The translations under genes were made by a program, and so were the position numbers. The notes beneath the pieces were generated by a model. The model saw only the letters and a program-made list of their open reading frames with translations, ran no database searches and was not told the DNA's origin. From contig OX387611.1 of NCBI GenBank assembly GCA_947568835.1, positions 4,034,001 through 4,098,000 on the forward strand: DNA of 64,000 bases, in the 5' to 3' direction. Shown here in pieces: positions 1-12,189 of this stretch. Within the stretch, counting starts at the first letter, position 1. Every line of letters begins with the position of its first letter. The stretch is from Protonemura montana (taxonomy: Eukaryota; Arthropoda; Insecta; Plecoptera; Nemouridae).

Positions 1-2
1 TC

Positions 3-3000
3 AGAGCTAAGTCAGCCGATAATGACAATTGCAATATTTTCATTGGCTCAAAGTTTTGGTTCAGTTTGTTTGAGTGCAATTCAGTTTGCTTGCGTTTTGG
101 CCAACAAGACGCGGTCACTGCCCTGCGGGTTAATACCAGAAAAAACTCCTCAGAAGCAAGCTTCCTCTTTGTTTCCGATGAAACCAATGAAAACGATTTA
201 AGAACCTTGTCTGACTTCCACAAGTCAAAGCACGTGTTGACTCTAGCTGACGGTCAGCTGGGTTGGAGTCAATCCCATGAAGACATCGAGTCGATTCGAC
301 GGCATATAGACGAGGACCAAGTCTCGACGTTCGCTCCTGAAAAAGTCACGGATGTCGAGGACAGATTGGTGCTGGTCTGTGCCGAGCCGGGCATGGGCAA
401 GTCGACGCTGATGGCTCGGCTGGCGAAGAACACCAAGGAGACTCTGCCACATTATTTTGTTTTTCTGACCGCGCTGAACGACCACTTCCAATTGTTTGCC
501 CAAAATAAACACAAGGATGCGATGGGATTTCTGTACAGTGCACACAAGATTGAGTCCCATTTCCATCGGTCGTTGCTCAAGCACGCCTTGGAGGTATCTG
601 GCAACGTCGTAGTGCTCTTTGACGGGTATGACGAGATTGCACCGAAGTACGTCGAGCAAAGTTGTGACCTGCTATCAACACTAATGAAAGAAACAAAAAC
701 AAGCAAGATTTGGATGACTTCAAGAAACTCAATCAAATTTATGCTAGAGAATAAAATATCAAAATTCTCTGTCAAGATACGCAAGTTTAGCAAGGCTGAC
801 CAGATAAGTTTTTTGAAAAAGTTTTGGGGGGAAAAATCAAATCTAAATGAGTCGGAGCTGGAACATTTTATTATTCAACTAACCGATAAGACTTCCAAAG
901 CCGTCCGTGAAAAGGAAAAAGACTTTATGGGCATTCCTCTTCAAACTCAGATGTTGGCTGAAGTTTATGAAGACCACGTGACTGGCTTAGCAGAGAAGAC
1001 CGAACTTCCCGACAAGCTGGACTTGCTGGTGCTGTTGGAGCAATTCGTTGGCAAGAAATGCCGTGTTCATATCGCTACACTCAAAGTTCTACCAAACAAT
1101 CCTCAGTATGAAGAACTTTTTGAAACCACAATGGAAAATTTCATCTACCGTCATGCGAGATTAGCTCTCGTTTTAATTCTTGACGATGACATTACGACAA
1201 ACCAGCAAATGAGATCGATAGTCAAGAAATCTTCCAAGTATATGGACGATATACAAAGTGGTTCGTACAAGACAGGATTTATCGACAGCATTGTTAACGG
1301 TAAGCCACGCTTTGTTCACCGCGTCTTCGCCGAGTATTTCGTAGCAAAGTGGATCTCAGGGCATTTTGCAGACAACCAAGAGTTGGTCAAATCGAAGATG
1401 TTCACAGCTGATTTTGTCGTAGTGCGCATCATTTTAGACAGGATTCTGGCTAAAGACCACACCCTTCACACCGCGGTGCTCAACGAAGACCTGCAGGAAG
1501 TCCGGACATTGCTGGAGCATGAAGACGTTGACGTCCATACCAAAGACGGCGGTGGTAGAACTGCCCTGCATTTAGCGGCCAGTCTAGGTACCAGTGCGGA
1601 TAGGAAGGTCAACGAAGTGCGTGGTAAAATTCTGGACCTACTCGTTGAAAAAACCAGTGACTTCAATCAGGTTGACAAGGTTTTAGGACTCTCTTCTCTT
1701 GAATATGCTGACGGCACGGGTTCACTGGTCGCTGTCGATCGGTTTATACCATGCACAGACCACAAAGAACAATTCATTCTGACATTAGAAAACGTGACCA
1801 GAATTGAAGTGCTTAAAGCGGTTATCCGCTTAGACCTGCCAAACCTCTTGGGTTTATGGTTGGACAAAGAACTTGATGCTGAAGATTTTTCCGAGAGGAA
1901 TAGCAGGCTTCTTCTTCTAGCTTTTAAGCTTGGCAGCTCGAAAGTATCATCCCTTCTTCTCGAAAGAAATACCGACATCAACAAAGTCGACGACCAATGT
2001 AATTCGGTTTTGCACAAAGCGTCCGCGTATGGCCGCACAGAGATCGTCAAAACTGTAATCAATCACTACGCTTCGAAACAAGGTAACGCATCCTACCGAG
2101 ACTCACATACAGCGCAACAACAGCAACTCGCTACGTTCATCAACATGAAGAACAAGCAGGGGTACACTGCACTTTATATCGCTGCACTGAAAGGAAACAC
2201 TGACACCATCGGGTACCTCATCGACCATGGCGGTGACCCACGAATATGTACCCATGACAACACGACGCCGTTGCATATTGTAGCCGAACTAAAGTTCCCT
2301 GACGCATTGGAAGTCATACTAGAGGCTCTGGACGATGCTGACCGAGCCGAAGCAATCAATGCGTGTGAAAAAAACGGAGACAGCGTGTTGATTCACGCGG
2401 CTTACGGAGGTTGTGTGGAAAATGTTTGGTTGCTGGTCAAGGCTGGCGGAAAGTTGACACAAGCGAATCATGCTGGGCGCACGCCGTTGGTAGAAGCTGC
2501 ACAAGAAGGTCACTTGGGAGTTGTGAGTTGCATTTTAAGCAACTTTGACGAAAATAGAGAAGGCAGTAATCTTCATGAGTACATCAACATGGCGGACAAA
2601 AGTGGCTGGACTGCAATTCATATCGCAGCTCAAAAAGGTCACGCTGACGTCATCGCCTTGCTGGCTAACAAAGGTAGTGACCCTCAAAGTCGTGATTTTT
2701 TCAATAGCACGCCATTGCATGTGGCGGCTGAATTTAAAAAGCACGACACATTATCGGTCTTACTGGAGGCTCTGGACGAGGCTGAACGCACGGATGCAGT
2801 CAACTCGTGCAATAAAAAAGGTAACAGCGTGTTAATGTACGGGGCACGCGAAGGTTCTGTGGAATGCGTTGAACTCCTCGTCGAAGCTGGCGCGAATTTG
2901 ACTCAAGCGAACGATGCAAAACGCACACCGTTGATGTTAGCTGGATTCAGAGGTCACCAAAAGGTTGTGAAATACCTGTTGAACAACTTCGACGCAGATA

Positions 3001-3554
3001 AAGAAGGAATGAGTTTAAGAGATTACATCAACATGGCGGACGAGCGTGGCAAGTCTGCAATCCAGTTTGCCGCACAGAAAGGTCGCAAGGAAATCGTCAG
3101 GCTTCTTATACGCGAAGGCGGTGACTCACGAAGCCGAAGTCATCACGACAGCACACCGTTGCATTTGGCGGCTGAATTCAAGCATCCTGACGTAGTGAGG
3201 ATCTTACTGGAGGCTCTGGACGAGGTTGACAGAGCCGATGCTGTTAACACGTGTGATAAAGATGGAGACAGTGTGTTGATTTGTGGGGCTTTGGGAGGTT
3301 GTCTGGAATGCGTTGAACTTCTTGTCAAAGCTGGCGCGATGTCGAGTGTAAGGAATTTTCACCTTAGGACGCCGTTGATGGAAGTGGCTTTGAAATGTAA
3401 TATTGGTGTTGTTGAATACCTGTTAAGGACTTTCGATCCAGACAGAGAAGGCATGAATGTACAAGAGTACATTGCCATTAAGGACGAGGATGATAAGAGT
3501 GCGCTAGATTTAATAGGGACTGAGTTTCTGGATGTTTTTGACGATTTTCTCTAA
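3..3554 (+). CDS. NACHT-domain ankyrin-repeat protein, 5' end outside window
   Basis: The reading frame is open from the first full codon at position 3 to the TAA ending at 3554 (1183 codons), so the true start lies to the left or in an upstream exon; no ATG near 66 is needed. A P-loop NTPase (NACHT/STAND type) is visible: Walker A AEPGMGKSTL at residues 127-136 and Walker B VVVLFDGYDE at 202-211. Further on are the NLR-like GIPLQTQML segment and a FVHRVFAEYFVAKW motif that often closes this domain. From about residue 487 to the end are ankyrin repeats (TALHLAA, TPLHIVAE, TPLHVAAE, TPLHLAAE). No intron interrupts 3.5 kb. Known for the family: regulated ATPase switches with a repeat sensor, often expanded in arthropods; the substrate or partner here is unknown. 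Protein-protein binding by the ANK part is inference. Confidence 0.9.
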   Translation, partial: RAKSADNDNCNIFIGSKFWFSLFECNSVCLRFGQQDAVTALRVNTRKNSSEASFLFVSDETNENDLRTLSDFHKSKHVLTLADGQLGWSQSHEDIESIRRHIDEDQVSTFAPEKVTDVEDRLVLVCAEPGMGKSTLMARLAKNTKETLPHYFVFLTALNDHFQLFAQNKHKDAMGFLYSAHKIESHFHRSLLKHALEVSGNVVVLFDGYDEIAPKYVEQSCDLLSTLMKETKTSKIWMTSRNSIKFMLENKISKFSVKIRKFSKADQISFLKKFWGEKSNLNESELEHFIIQLTDKTSKAVREKEKDFMGIPLQTQMLAEVYEDHVTGLAEKTELPDKLDLLVLLEQFVGKKCRVHIATLKVLPNNPQYEELFETTMENFIYRHARLALVLILDDDITTNQQMRSIVKKSSKYMDDIQSGSYKTGFIDSIVNGKPRFVHRVFAEYFVAKWISGHFADNQELVKSKMFTADFVVVRIILDRILAKDHTLHTAVLNEDLQEVRTLLEHEDVDVHTKDGGGRTALHLAASLGTSADRKVNEVRGKILDLLVEKTSDFNQVDKVLGLSSLEYADGTGSLVAVDRFIPCTDHKEQFILTLENVTRIEVLKAVIRLDLPNLLGLWLDKELDAEDFSERNSRLLLLAFKLGSSKVSSLLLERNTDINKVDDQCNSVLHKASAYGRTEIVKTVINHYASKQGNASYRDSHTAQQQQLATFINMKNKQGYTALYIAALKGNTDTIGYLIDHGGDPRICTHDNTTPLHIVAELKFPDALEVILEALDDADRAEAINACEKNGDSVLIHAAYGGCVENVWLLVKAGGKLTQANHAGRTPLVEAAQEGHLGVVSCILSNFDENREGSNLHEYINMADKSGWTAIHIAAQKGHADVIALLANKGSDPQSRDFFNSTPLHVAAEFKKHDTLSVLLEALDEAERTDAVNSCNKKGNSVLMYGAREGSVECVELLVEAGANLTQANDAKRTPLMLAGFRGHQKVVKYLLNNFDADKEGMSLRDYINMADERGKSAIQFAAQKGRKEIVRLLIREGGDSRSRSHHDSTPLHLAAEFKHPDVVRILLEALDEVDRADAVNTCDKDGDSVLICGALGGCLECVELLVKAGAMSSVRNFHLRTPLMEVALKCNIGVVEYLLRTFDPDREGMNVQEYIAIKDEDDKSALDLIGTEFLDVFDDFL

Positions 3555-4639
3555 AAATCGTTGGCTAGAGTTTAGTTTCCAGGTATTTTTTTTATTTCTC
3601 TAAATCCAAGGCGAATATTCCAAGCTCGTGCTAGTATTTTTTGTGGCGTTTATGATTTGTTTTTAGTTATTGCTGATTTAATTAAATAAGTTGCAAGTTT
3701 TGTGATTACTCACTAGCATACCTGTCAATTTATTCATTGGTAAGTGACCTTCTTTTTTGGCTGGTCAGGTTTCTTAGGGGCAAGATGCAGATTTAAAAAT
3801 ATGTTAAACGTTTGCTAAGATTTTTCAAAGTGTTTGGAAGTCTTTTAGTTTGTAATTTTATGTTCACTTAATGTTGATTATTGTGTTTAACGACGCACTG
3901 TTTTAATGCCCTATGGCACTTGGTCTAATCACGACATCTTATGTCAAAGTCGTCGATTTGTCTTTGCCACGTGATGATTTGTACAAACTTTAAACTCTTG
4001 AAAGAAGCATTTCTCACGTTGTCCAGGCATAATTTTATTGTTTCATTGTTGTTTATTTGATTATAGTTCTAAATGTTCTTTTGATTGACACGATGTACTT
4101 ATACAATAATTAAAAATGAGGTTGGTTTAAATTTCAGTTTCCTCTGCGGTGTTATTTTATTATTTCTCTTAATTTATTTGCTTAGATCTTTAAATAAATC
4201 TAAATTCGAAACAAGTTTATTTAATTAATATTTACAGTCGTCATTCACAATGTTTTTTAAAGTTAGCAAAAGCCCGTAATTTTTCTGACATTTTACTAAC
4301 ATCAAAAATATTTAAATTTTTAAATGGACATTTTTTTCGTTGAGATATGTTCTTGTTTGGTGAGTTTTATCTCATTAATCAAACTGTCAGTAGTGACTAA
4401 AATACTGGACATTAATTCTGTCAATTTTTAAGATGTTATATTCCTATATCCTAAATACAATTAAATATTAATATTAATATATAAGTTAATATTATTATTA
4501 TTATAATAATCAAAATATTAAATTATGCAGTACACATGTAAACAGAATCAACTTTTGACAAATCACGATAGAAAATGAATTAAATGCTTACAGACGATTT
4601 GCATATGTTTAAAAATGTATAGGCACTTTGTGTAATTAA

Positions 4640-4900
4640 AATTTTCTGCTCTGATGATATTTCTATTAATGCAATGTCTACTTATTTGTAAATAGATAAG
4701 TAAGATTTCTGAAAACTTGTTACTCTCCCAAGACTAGTATTGAAGATGTAATACAAATTTTTGAATCACTCAACTCTATTTTGTCTTGGTTCTATAAAAC
4801 CGAAGGCGACAGCAAAAATCTGTTTTTCCGAGTTTCCCACAAATTTCCCGTCGAATAATTTGTTGAGTATTTTATTAGTGACTCAGCAACACGTGAGAAT
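4640..4900 (-). repeat. Dispersed repeat family R5, copy 1
   Basis: This segment matches, in reverse orientation, blocks at about 26955-27370, 42065-42540 and 56190-56700. Shared words include CTCGGAAAA, GGTTTTCCGAGAAGTAAT and AATAACAAGTTTTCAG. No coding capacity is seen. The copies at 42 and 56 kb lie at equivalent places in OR4 and OR6 and descend from one insertion; this copy and the 27-kb copy are independent. Confidence 0.6.
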
Positions 4901-5533
4901 AAATCCATACAAACAGATTTGCTCTGATGTTGATTTTCACGGTCCGTCTAAACCACCTTAATGACAATTGCAACTTGAGGAGTAAACCCAAAGTATAATC
5001 CTGTAAGTGAGGTGGTAGGAAGTGCAGCGTAGACAACACGTACACGTACAAGGGTGGTTTCATTCGCCACCTCTTAAGATGGTCCCCGTCGTCTGAAAAG
5101 AGCTGTGTACGTAATGACTGGTTCTGGAAGCAAAACTTCATGCAGACTAATCAACCACTACAACCTACCAAAATCTACAACCACATTCCCCATAAGCATC
5201 ATAAACCATCCCAACGCAGCTCTCTCAAACTCAAGTCCACGGTAATACTTCCAACAGACTTTTCTATAGCTACTAACCAATCACATTTTTATTAGCACGT
5301 AATACAGTTTCTACTCAATTAGTTTTTGAATTATTGAAATTACTTCAACGCAAACATGTTACTTTTAACGCAATTGTTTACAGTAAATTATCTCCTACCA
5401 CACAATATACTAGAACGTAATTACAAGTATAATGTACACTAGTGTTTAAGGCCCATAGGTACATTTACAATGTAATAGTCAGTAGCTAATAAACCGATAA
5501 TCAAATAAACACTAAATAAATAAATAAATAAAA

Positions 5534-5740
5534 CTATTTCAACTGGGTTTTGAATGCTAAGTGAAAAATAACTAAATTTCCCAACGTTTCGTAACTTGTA
5601 CCTGTTATTTTATCAAGGGTTAAAGCAGTCCTGACAATTTTCCAATAAGAAAAGAACCACAAAAAATTATAACAATTACCAAATTCAAGCTTCCTAATGC
5701 ATCTAAATAAAATGATCAGGGTCAATAACTCAAAAACTAA
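5534..5740 (+). mobile_element. Palindromic MITE family M1, one-sided copy
   Basis: Starts with the M1 arm (AACTGGGTTTTGAATGCTAA, then CCAACGTTTCGTAACTTGTA) and runs on into an internal part ending near CAATAACTCAAAAACTA, which is also present at 21100-21320. Only one arm is present. Confidence 0.6.
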
Positions 5741-5903
5741 TGTGTTTTATATTTTCTGAAATAAAATCCCGAACAAATTGGCGTTTTTTACTAACTAACC
5801 AATTACCAAGGGTTAACATTCTAAACGACTCGTGCTCTGGCAGAACCTATAGAGCAACAATGGGCAAGGTCCATGGCACAAAGTGATTCCAGCGGGACTA
5901 CGT

Positions 5904-7545
5904 TCAGTCGTGAGTTGGTCGTATGTTAAGAGATGTTGTCAGCGACATGTAGTAGCTGTATGTAAGCTTAACAATCTGCAATCAGACAATAAGAGTGGTG
6001 AGTTAAAAGTGTAATGTTTTTAATAAGACATTCGGTGAAGTTAACCTTATTTATTGACGTTACAAAAAACACACTGATAATTACTTGCGGACAATTGAAA
6101 TGGTAATAGACCTGTTAAAATAATTACGTGCAGATTTGGAAGTTCGGGGAAAGTCATGGCCCACAGTCTGTCGCAAGTCTATTGACTAGTAAATTGAGTT
6201 GGATAAAAGCTCAGATGCGAATTCTGAATAATAATTATGATATTAGCGGATTTTTTGCTTTGCTTCTGGCTTACCAAGAAATGTCATCCAAGACGAAAAA
6301 CGTTAACTCATTGAGAGTTAGAGCAACAACTAAAATTTCCTTATGATTGTTTTTAGACTCATGTCTACTTGATTTATCCTTATCACTAGTTTTAAGAAAA
6401 ACTATTTGAAATGGGTTTTGAATGCTAAGTGAAGAACAACTAAATTTCCCTATTTAAGGAAATAAATATATATGTAAAGGAAATTTAGTTGTCCTTTACT
6501 TAGAATTAAAAACCCATTTCAAATAGTTCGTCTTGCTCTTACCCTTACTAAAGTAACAGGCACAAGTAACGAAACGTTGCGAAATTTAGTTATTCTTTAC
6601 TTAGCATTCAAAACCAAGTTGAAATAGTTTTTGTCAAAAGCAATTTGCCTTATATATGACAGCATGGATTTGTGTTGGAATCATTGCGTTCGAGTGCTAT
6701 CCTCCTTTAGAAGGGACATTTAGCAGGTTGTTCCTTTAATGCATCAACGAGCAAATGGTTTTTGTTGTAGTTATTAAAACTGGCCAAAAGGTACCAGAAA
6801 TATTCACCTCGAAAAAAGTCTTCATATTCAAGCGAATAAAGCCGGCGATAATTATGACGATCGGTTGATTGCTACGGGACATGATGATGCGTAGCGATCG
6901 TTTGACATTATTCGACGCGCGCAGCCAGTCGCAGCCGAACGCAGCATCGCGGACGAGCTCACTCTGAGGAAGAATTGTGTGTGCAGTTTTGGCTAGAGTT
7001 GACAAGATTATTGGCAAATTTTACCAGCGCAGTTTAAAACGCTTTTAAACGGCGTTTGGGTATGATTTAAACCGGCGCAGTTCTTTGCTTTAAAACAATA
7101 ATATTTTAATAATTGCAAACCACAAAATTGAAAGAACACATGAAGATCAAGTTTAAAAAAAAAAAGTTTTTAACAATGTGTTTGCTTCGAAATGGAATAT
7201 TTGGTGAGATGGAAATACAAACACAATATTAAGTGTTAAATCGTTCCTTACATTTCTTAATGTCCTAATTGATCAAATGCTGCATGTTACTGGAAGGCGC
7301 CCTGGTCACCATTTACATTTTACTTCAACTACGAGTTGAAAAAGCTAGATTCCTCCCTCCCCTCCCCCCCTAGAAGCATAGGAGACGTATCTAACACCAG
7401 ATTTAAAATAACTTTTCCTGATGTTTTAAAAAGTTTGGTTTAAATTAAATGTAACACCATTTGAAACCGAGAACTAAAATTAATATCATGACACGTATCT
7501 GTGTGAATTTAAGGCCTCGAATTTAAATTGAGCAAATAATTGCAT

Positions 7546-7576
<31 letters not shown>

Positions 7577-10108
7577 CACAAAACATTATTTTTTACCTCT
7601 TCTTCCACTTTAGCAGCAAGCCAAGAGATCAATGCTTCGTTACACCAGCAAATAATAATCAACATCCAGACATAAACTATCTTCTGATCGAATACTGTTG
7701 CCTGAAATAAAAGAGTGCAAAATTACTTCTTAGTAGTTGAGCATAATTAGTAGTAAAAAAACCAATAGAACCTACGTGCATGACGAAAATCATTCCCAAG
7801 ATGACAGGGAATATGCAGCAGTTGAGTTCTTGTAGAAAGAACAGCTGGTGAGCAGAACTGACGGCGTTCACAAACCTTGGTCAAAGATGCAAAATAGGAA
7901 TGTACCTATTTTAGCCGTTTTTATTTTGTCTTCTGTAAGACCAAAGCTATTTGAAATGGGTTTTGAATGCTCAGTAAAGGACAACTCAAAACACATTTCA
8001 AATAGTTTTTCTTAAAACTAGTGCTAAGGATAAATCAAGTAGACACGAGTCTAAAAACCAACACCCTACCTGTTTATTCCTTGATGATGACGCACACAAA
8101 TAGCAAGTCTTTGCTCGATGCTAGAATCGTCCATTCTTTGTCTCCCAAGATTCTCCGCGTGCTTCAATCCAACAAACTCTTCATTCTCTTGTAATTCACA
8201 AGTGTTATCATCTTGGCTGACTTCTGAGTTACCTCCCATCGAACTATTAACAAGCTTCAAATTATAGTTGAGAAGTTGCAGATGCCTGACCGCCTGGACC
8301 AGCAGTGCCATCAAGAAGGCGTACAAAAGTGACACAGCGACATAGCCGTAGACAATTGTTATTGTCACAACAAGCACGGTCACTTCGAAGTTTGGCGTCA
8401 CGTTCAATTCGTATGGAACCCAAAAGCTGAAACAGATGTCATTTTTGAGACATGTAAGGTTTCTTCGATCAAAGTAAAACCGAAGTCAAGAGTTAGGATT
8501 GGAAACAATAATTTATTAAAATGTATTTTGGGCGAACCGGTGATATCTTAGCAGGACCGAAGTCAACTGACTCTCCTCGGGGTCGCAGCTCTTCAGGATC
8601 GGTCTACCTACCTACCTGTCCCCGGAGGAGGGGGACAGTTTACTAGCTGCACAAAGTGGCGGGAACGTTACGGGTAAAAATTCAAAAGGTGGTTTGAATA
8701 TGGCATTTTCACCTCAGTTCGTTGGCTTTTTGCTTCCGCAATGAGGTAGTCACTAACCTTAACAAGTAGTTAAGGTGTTTCCACAATTGATTTAGCAAAA
8801 AGCTGAAGCACAAGCATAAGCATAGTGAAACAGCGCAACGCAAATTAAACGGTCACCGACCACCGTGAGTTCGAGTCTGGCTTTGGTTAAAGAAGTCTTT
8901 GGCTCAGCTGTCATCTGTGTTTTTATAAGTGTCAATTAAAGGTTATATTTAGGTATAAATGATATTTTAATGTAACTTCAACTAGTATAGTAACAACTAG
9001 TATAAGTATATAACATTACCGCAAATTGCTTTGTTTAGTAATCTTTGACGAATACCATACACACCATTTGAAAATTGAACTTAACAACGTCACACTTTGT
9101 CACACAGGCGAGACCAACTGATAAGCGTCCGCTATGTTTATCAGGATAATGCTCTTTGATTAGTTGCCAAAAGCTCAGAGCACAAAAAAGTAGGAGCATT
9201 TTGAAATTGTTTAAGTTATGCTTGTGAGCTATGCGCTTTAATTCAATTGTCTGCAGTCCTAACGGATAACCAAGTTTTATAATCCATCTGCACTATGCTT
9301 ATGCTTGTGCTTATTGCCGTATCAATTGTGTATCAATTGCAAACCTTAAGACGCATATGATCACTGTGCCCCAGTCATTTACCTGAAAACAAACTCCTTT
9401 TTCATGTAGGCATAAGCAGGGTAGACCACTAGCAAGGTTGGTGAAATAAAGTACAAAACACTTGCATAATAACAATAGGTCAGCTTCGAAAGCCAGATCG
9501 CTTTGTTTTCAATATCTTGTGGTAGATCCTGATAGGAAAGTATGATTTTGTTAATTTTCTTTAAAGCGTCCATCATGGTATTGATTCGTTGCTTGTTATA
9601 CAAAACGCTTCCTATGGCGATAGCCATCAGGGCTGAAATAAAATGGCCTCCAATTGGGTCCATTATTTTCAGGACGGGTCGATCGAGGTACATGTAAACG
9701 CTCGCGGGGCCGATGAAAACGGCGAGTGTTGTAGTTGTCAGGAACATGAAACGAGCAAGCCAGAATCTGAAGTGACGAACGGTGAGTTCTTCTCCGTTTC
9801 TCTGTGGCCAACATCCTGTTAGAAAAAATGCAGAGAAAACAAGTCGACAACACTGTTTTCTTGCTTGCAAGAATTATCGAAAAATGACACACGAGGACTG
9901 GGATATATAAAACCAGAGGCCGTATTCTCAAACACCGTTGTAGCAGCGCAACAATAGTCGCTCTACATAAAGGATTAGTGAATAAATTATATTTAATCTC
10001 ACCTATTTCCCCAAAAAAGTCGATGTACATGTCAACACATTCACTCTCAGACCTGCGCCATTCATTTTGAAGCCTCGCAAAGAAGCGTTTGAAGATCCAC
10101 TTCGGCAT
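5904..10108 (-). CDS. Odorant receptor, 7tm_6 family (OR1), 7 exons
   Basis: Exons read by eye on the minus strand: 10108-10003, 9815-9383, 8426-8070, 7875-7776, 7701-7597, 6963-6808, 5975-5904. All introns have GT/AG ends, phases are 1,2,2,0,0,0, and the joined frame gives 442 aa. Family marks are the N-terminal exon (MPKWIFKRFF), hydrophobic stretches in exons 2 and 3, the conserved QAVRHLQLLNYNL of exon 3, and TYSYYMSL in the last exon. Such proteins are seven-pass membrane subunits with a cytoplasmic N-terminus that pair with Orco in sensory neurons; ligand unknown. The start ATG follows a TTGTCAG. The second half of exon 3 is almost identical to OR4, although the genes differ elsewhere. 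Closest relatives in the window are OR4-OR7. Confidence 0.9.
6345..6665. mobile_element. Palindromic MITE M1 copy in OR1 intron 6
   Basis: Left part reads GTCTACTTGATTTATCCTTA and then GGGTTTTGAATGCTAAGTGA; the right part returns in reverse complement from about 6480 (ACCCATTTCAAATAGTT, GTAACGAAACGTTG). The internal order is rearranged, so this may be two overlapping copies. Confidence 0.6.
6655..6745 (+). repeat. Fragment of dispersed element R3
   Basis: GACAGCATGGATTTGTG and the following AGAAGGGACATTTAGCAG resemble the middle of the element copies at 31850-32090 and 49215-49450. Short and diverged. Confidence 0.45.
7550..7577. repeat. (AT)n microsatellite
   Basis: An uninterrupted run of alternating T and A just downstream of the exon 5 donor of OR1, in intron 5. 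Confidence 0.9.
7935..8062 (-). mobile_element. MITE M1 partial copy in OR1 intron 3
   Basis: Contains GAAATGGGTTTTGAATGCTC and, in reverse, AAAACTAGTGCTAAGGATAA, followed by AGTAGACACGAGTCTAAAAA, matching the terminal part of the M1 family. Confidence 0.6.
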
Positions 10109-10489
10109 CTGACAAGCAAAACTTGAAAACGTTCGTTAGGCTCGCAGAAACACCAAGAAATGTCTGACCTAAACGCTCACACACAATTTCTGACAGTGAA
10201 TTTAACTAAACATCTAGCATTGGAAAGTGTTTTCATAGAGAAGTTTCCCCACTATTATGTCATCATATTGTTTCAGAGTGTTTAGTAGCCAAATCGTTTG
10301 AAGCACTGTTTATTATTTCCCCCACGTATCTAACAAAGTTTTTGGTTTAAATATTTTATTATTTCTATTTAAATGCAGTAATACAACAAGCAGACGTTTC
10401 GGCATGCTAGCATCGCCGGCTGTAATTTTATTATCCGTACTCCATTTAGAATATATGAATTTGAATATATACATTTAGAATATATTTAT

Positions 10490-11690
10490 AAAAGAAAAAC
10501 GGAGTGAAGATTAGATCTAGACCCATCAATCTTAATGTAGGAGTGCCGTTAGGGTCAATACTTGGGCCACTGCTTTTCATAATCTATGCAAATGATTTAG
10601 CTGGGAGCATAGAAGGGACAAGAATCATAAAATGTTCAGATGACATTAATGCCCTTGTGGAAGCCGGGAGCAGAGACCAGCTCATTACAAAATCAGAGGC
10701 AACTGTTATCAGTCTACAGGAATGTTACAGTGCAAATAAACTGGTATGTTACTTAAGTAAAACTAGCATTATTGAATACACAACAATACCCCAAAATGCT
10801 GAGATTAAGCTCGATGTGAATAATTTATCTATGAAGTCAACGTCCTATGCTAAGTTCCTCTAAATGGTAATAGATCAAAATCTACGTTGGGACAAGCACA
10901 CGGAGTACATGACTAAAAAACTATGGTCAGCGTGTAGCACCCTGTTTAAGTAAAGAAATATAGTGAATAGGGAAACACTGAAATCTTTTTTTTATTCTTA
11001 TTTTAACTCTATTGCAACTTATGGAATTACTGTATGGTGATGCTCCAATAAGGCCCTACAAAGAATATTGGTGCTGCAAAAACGGGCCATAAGAACGCTT
11101 ACTAAGGCTGCTAAGGGGTGTAAATTTAAACAAAGAATTGTTAAAGGGAAAATGTTGACAAATCTATGTATTTTTATATTCGAGACAGTATATGTTTTGT
11201 TTTTGCAAATAGGAATTTTTTTAAAGAAAACTGTATGCACAATTTTTATATAACAAGACATGACAATAAACTTTTAATCCCTAAACACAAATTGTTAATT
11301 TTTAACGTAGTGTGTTTTATATAGCAGTAAAGCTTTTTAACCACTTACCGCTTAATTGGACAACAGGAACCAATTTAAAAAATTCAATACAAATGCAAAA
11401 CAGGTTTTATTCGACAATCCTCTCTATCGAGTGGAGAAATTCTTTCAAATATCTTTTAAACTTTAGTTAGTATGTTTGATCTTATTATTTATTATTTTGT
11501 AATTGTATAATGCATTATTTATAATGCATTAATAATTATGCATTATTATTATTGCAAAATGTATTGTAATGTGTTATTTTATTATGTAACATTGTACATG
11601 AACTGACGAGTCCATTATCCTGTTACCAGTTTGTGATTTACACAGGCAATAAATAAATTGAAATTGAATTGAATGATAAAAGGTAATCAC
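10490..11690 (+). mobile_element. Degenerate non-LTR retrotransposon, reverse transcriptase 3' part
   Basis: The frame at 10501-10863 reads GVPLGSILGPLLFIIYANDL, the classical RT segment, followed by KCSDDINALV where active elements have (F/Y)ADD; the change to CSDD damages the catalytic motif. After a stop at 10861 the homology continues with VIDQNLRWDKH and VLQKRAIRTLTKAAKG across stops and frameshifts. The 3' end near 11650-11680 is an (AATTG)n-like tail. Truncated at the 5' end, dead. Confidence 0.85.
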
Positions 11691-12189
11691 AGGTCAAATT
11701 TCTGTCGTACGGTGAAGAATATAGAAAAGTCAGTAACAGTACTAATGTATAACGTTCTGATGAGCAAATGAGCCAACTTCAAGTGGTAACAGCGGTGGCC
11801 AATCGCTTATGCGGACCTCCTTTCTAACAAACCTCTTCAATTGAATAGGTAATAACGGCTTAAAATATCGACACATGTTGATCAATCGTTGAGGTTAGCA
11901 TTGATAAAGATTAATTGAGCGTAAACCAGTCTGAAATAACACTTCTTTGAAACCATAAAACGACGGTGATAACGAATTTTTTAAACTGTGGCAAAACTCG
12001 CTTATTGCAAGATAGTATAAACAAATAAATACTTACATCCTTTAGATGACATTTATCTCTTTTAGGCACACCATATGGTACAAACTGGTCGCCACAAAGC
12101 GCTCCCTCCACTTCGTTCAGCTTCTCGAAAGAAACCAAGATAACCGAACTATCTCGCCACACGAAGACAACAGCTGGTGACCGTGATAA

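Larger units (their letters stand above)
3555..5903. other. AT-rich intergenic region between NACHT-ANK gene and OR1
   Basis: Tail-to-tail spacer: the NACHT-ANK gene ends on the left and OR1 ends on the right. Several AATAAA-like words follow the first stop (for example near 3684 and 4192) and could serve its 3' end. The rest is AT-rich with two dispersed repeats, described separately. Short ORFs at 4761-5141 have no recognisable domain. Confidence 0.6.

Noticed and set aside
66-68. Start codon (TTG) for the NACHT-ANK ORF
   Set aside because: The frame is open upstream to the window edge and TTG is not a credible eukaryotic start; the gene simply continues to the left.
12040-12180. Minus-strand exon-like stretch with a GTAAGTATT donor
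   Set aside because: No recognisable domain, no partner exons, and it borders a retroelement fragment.
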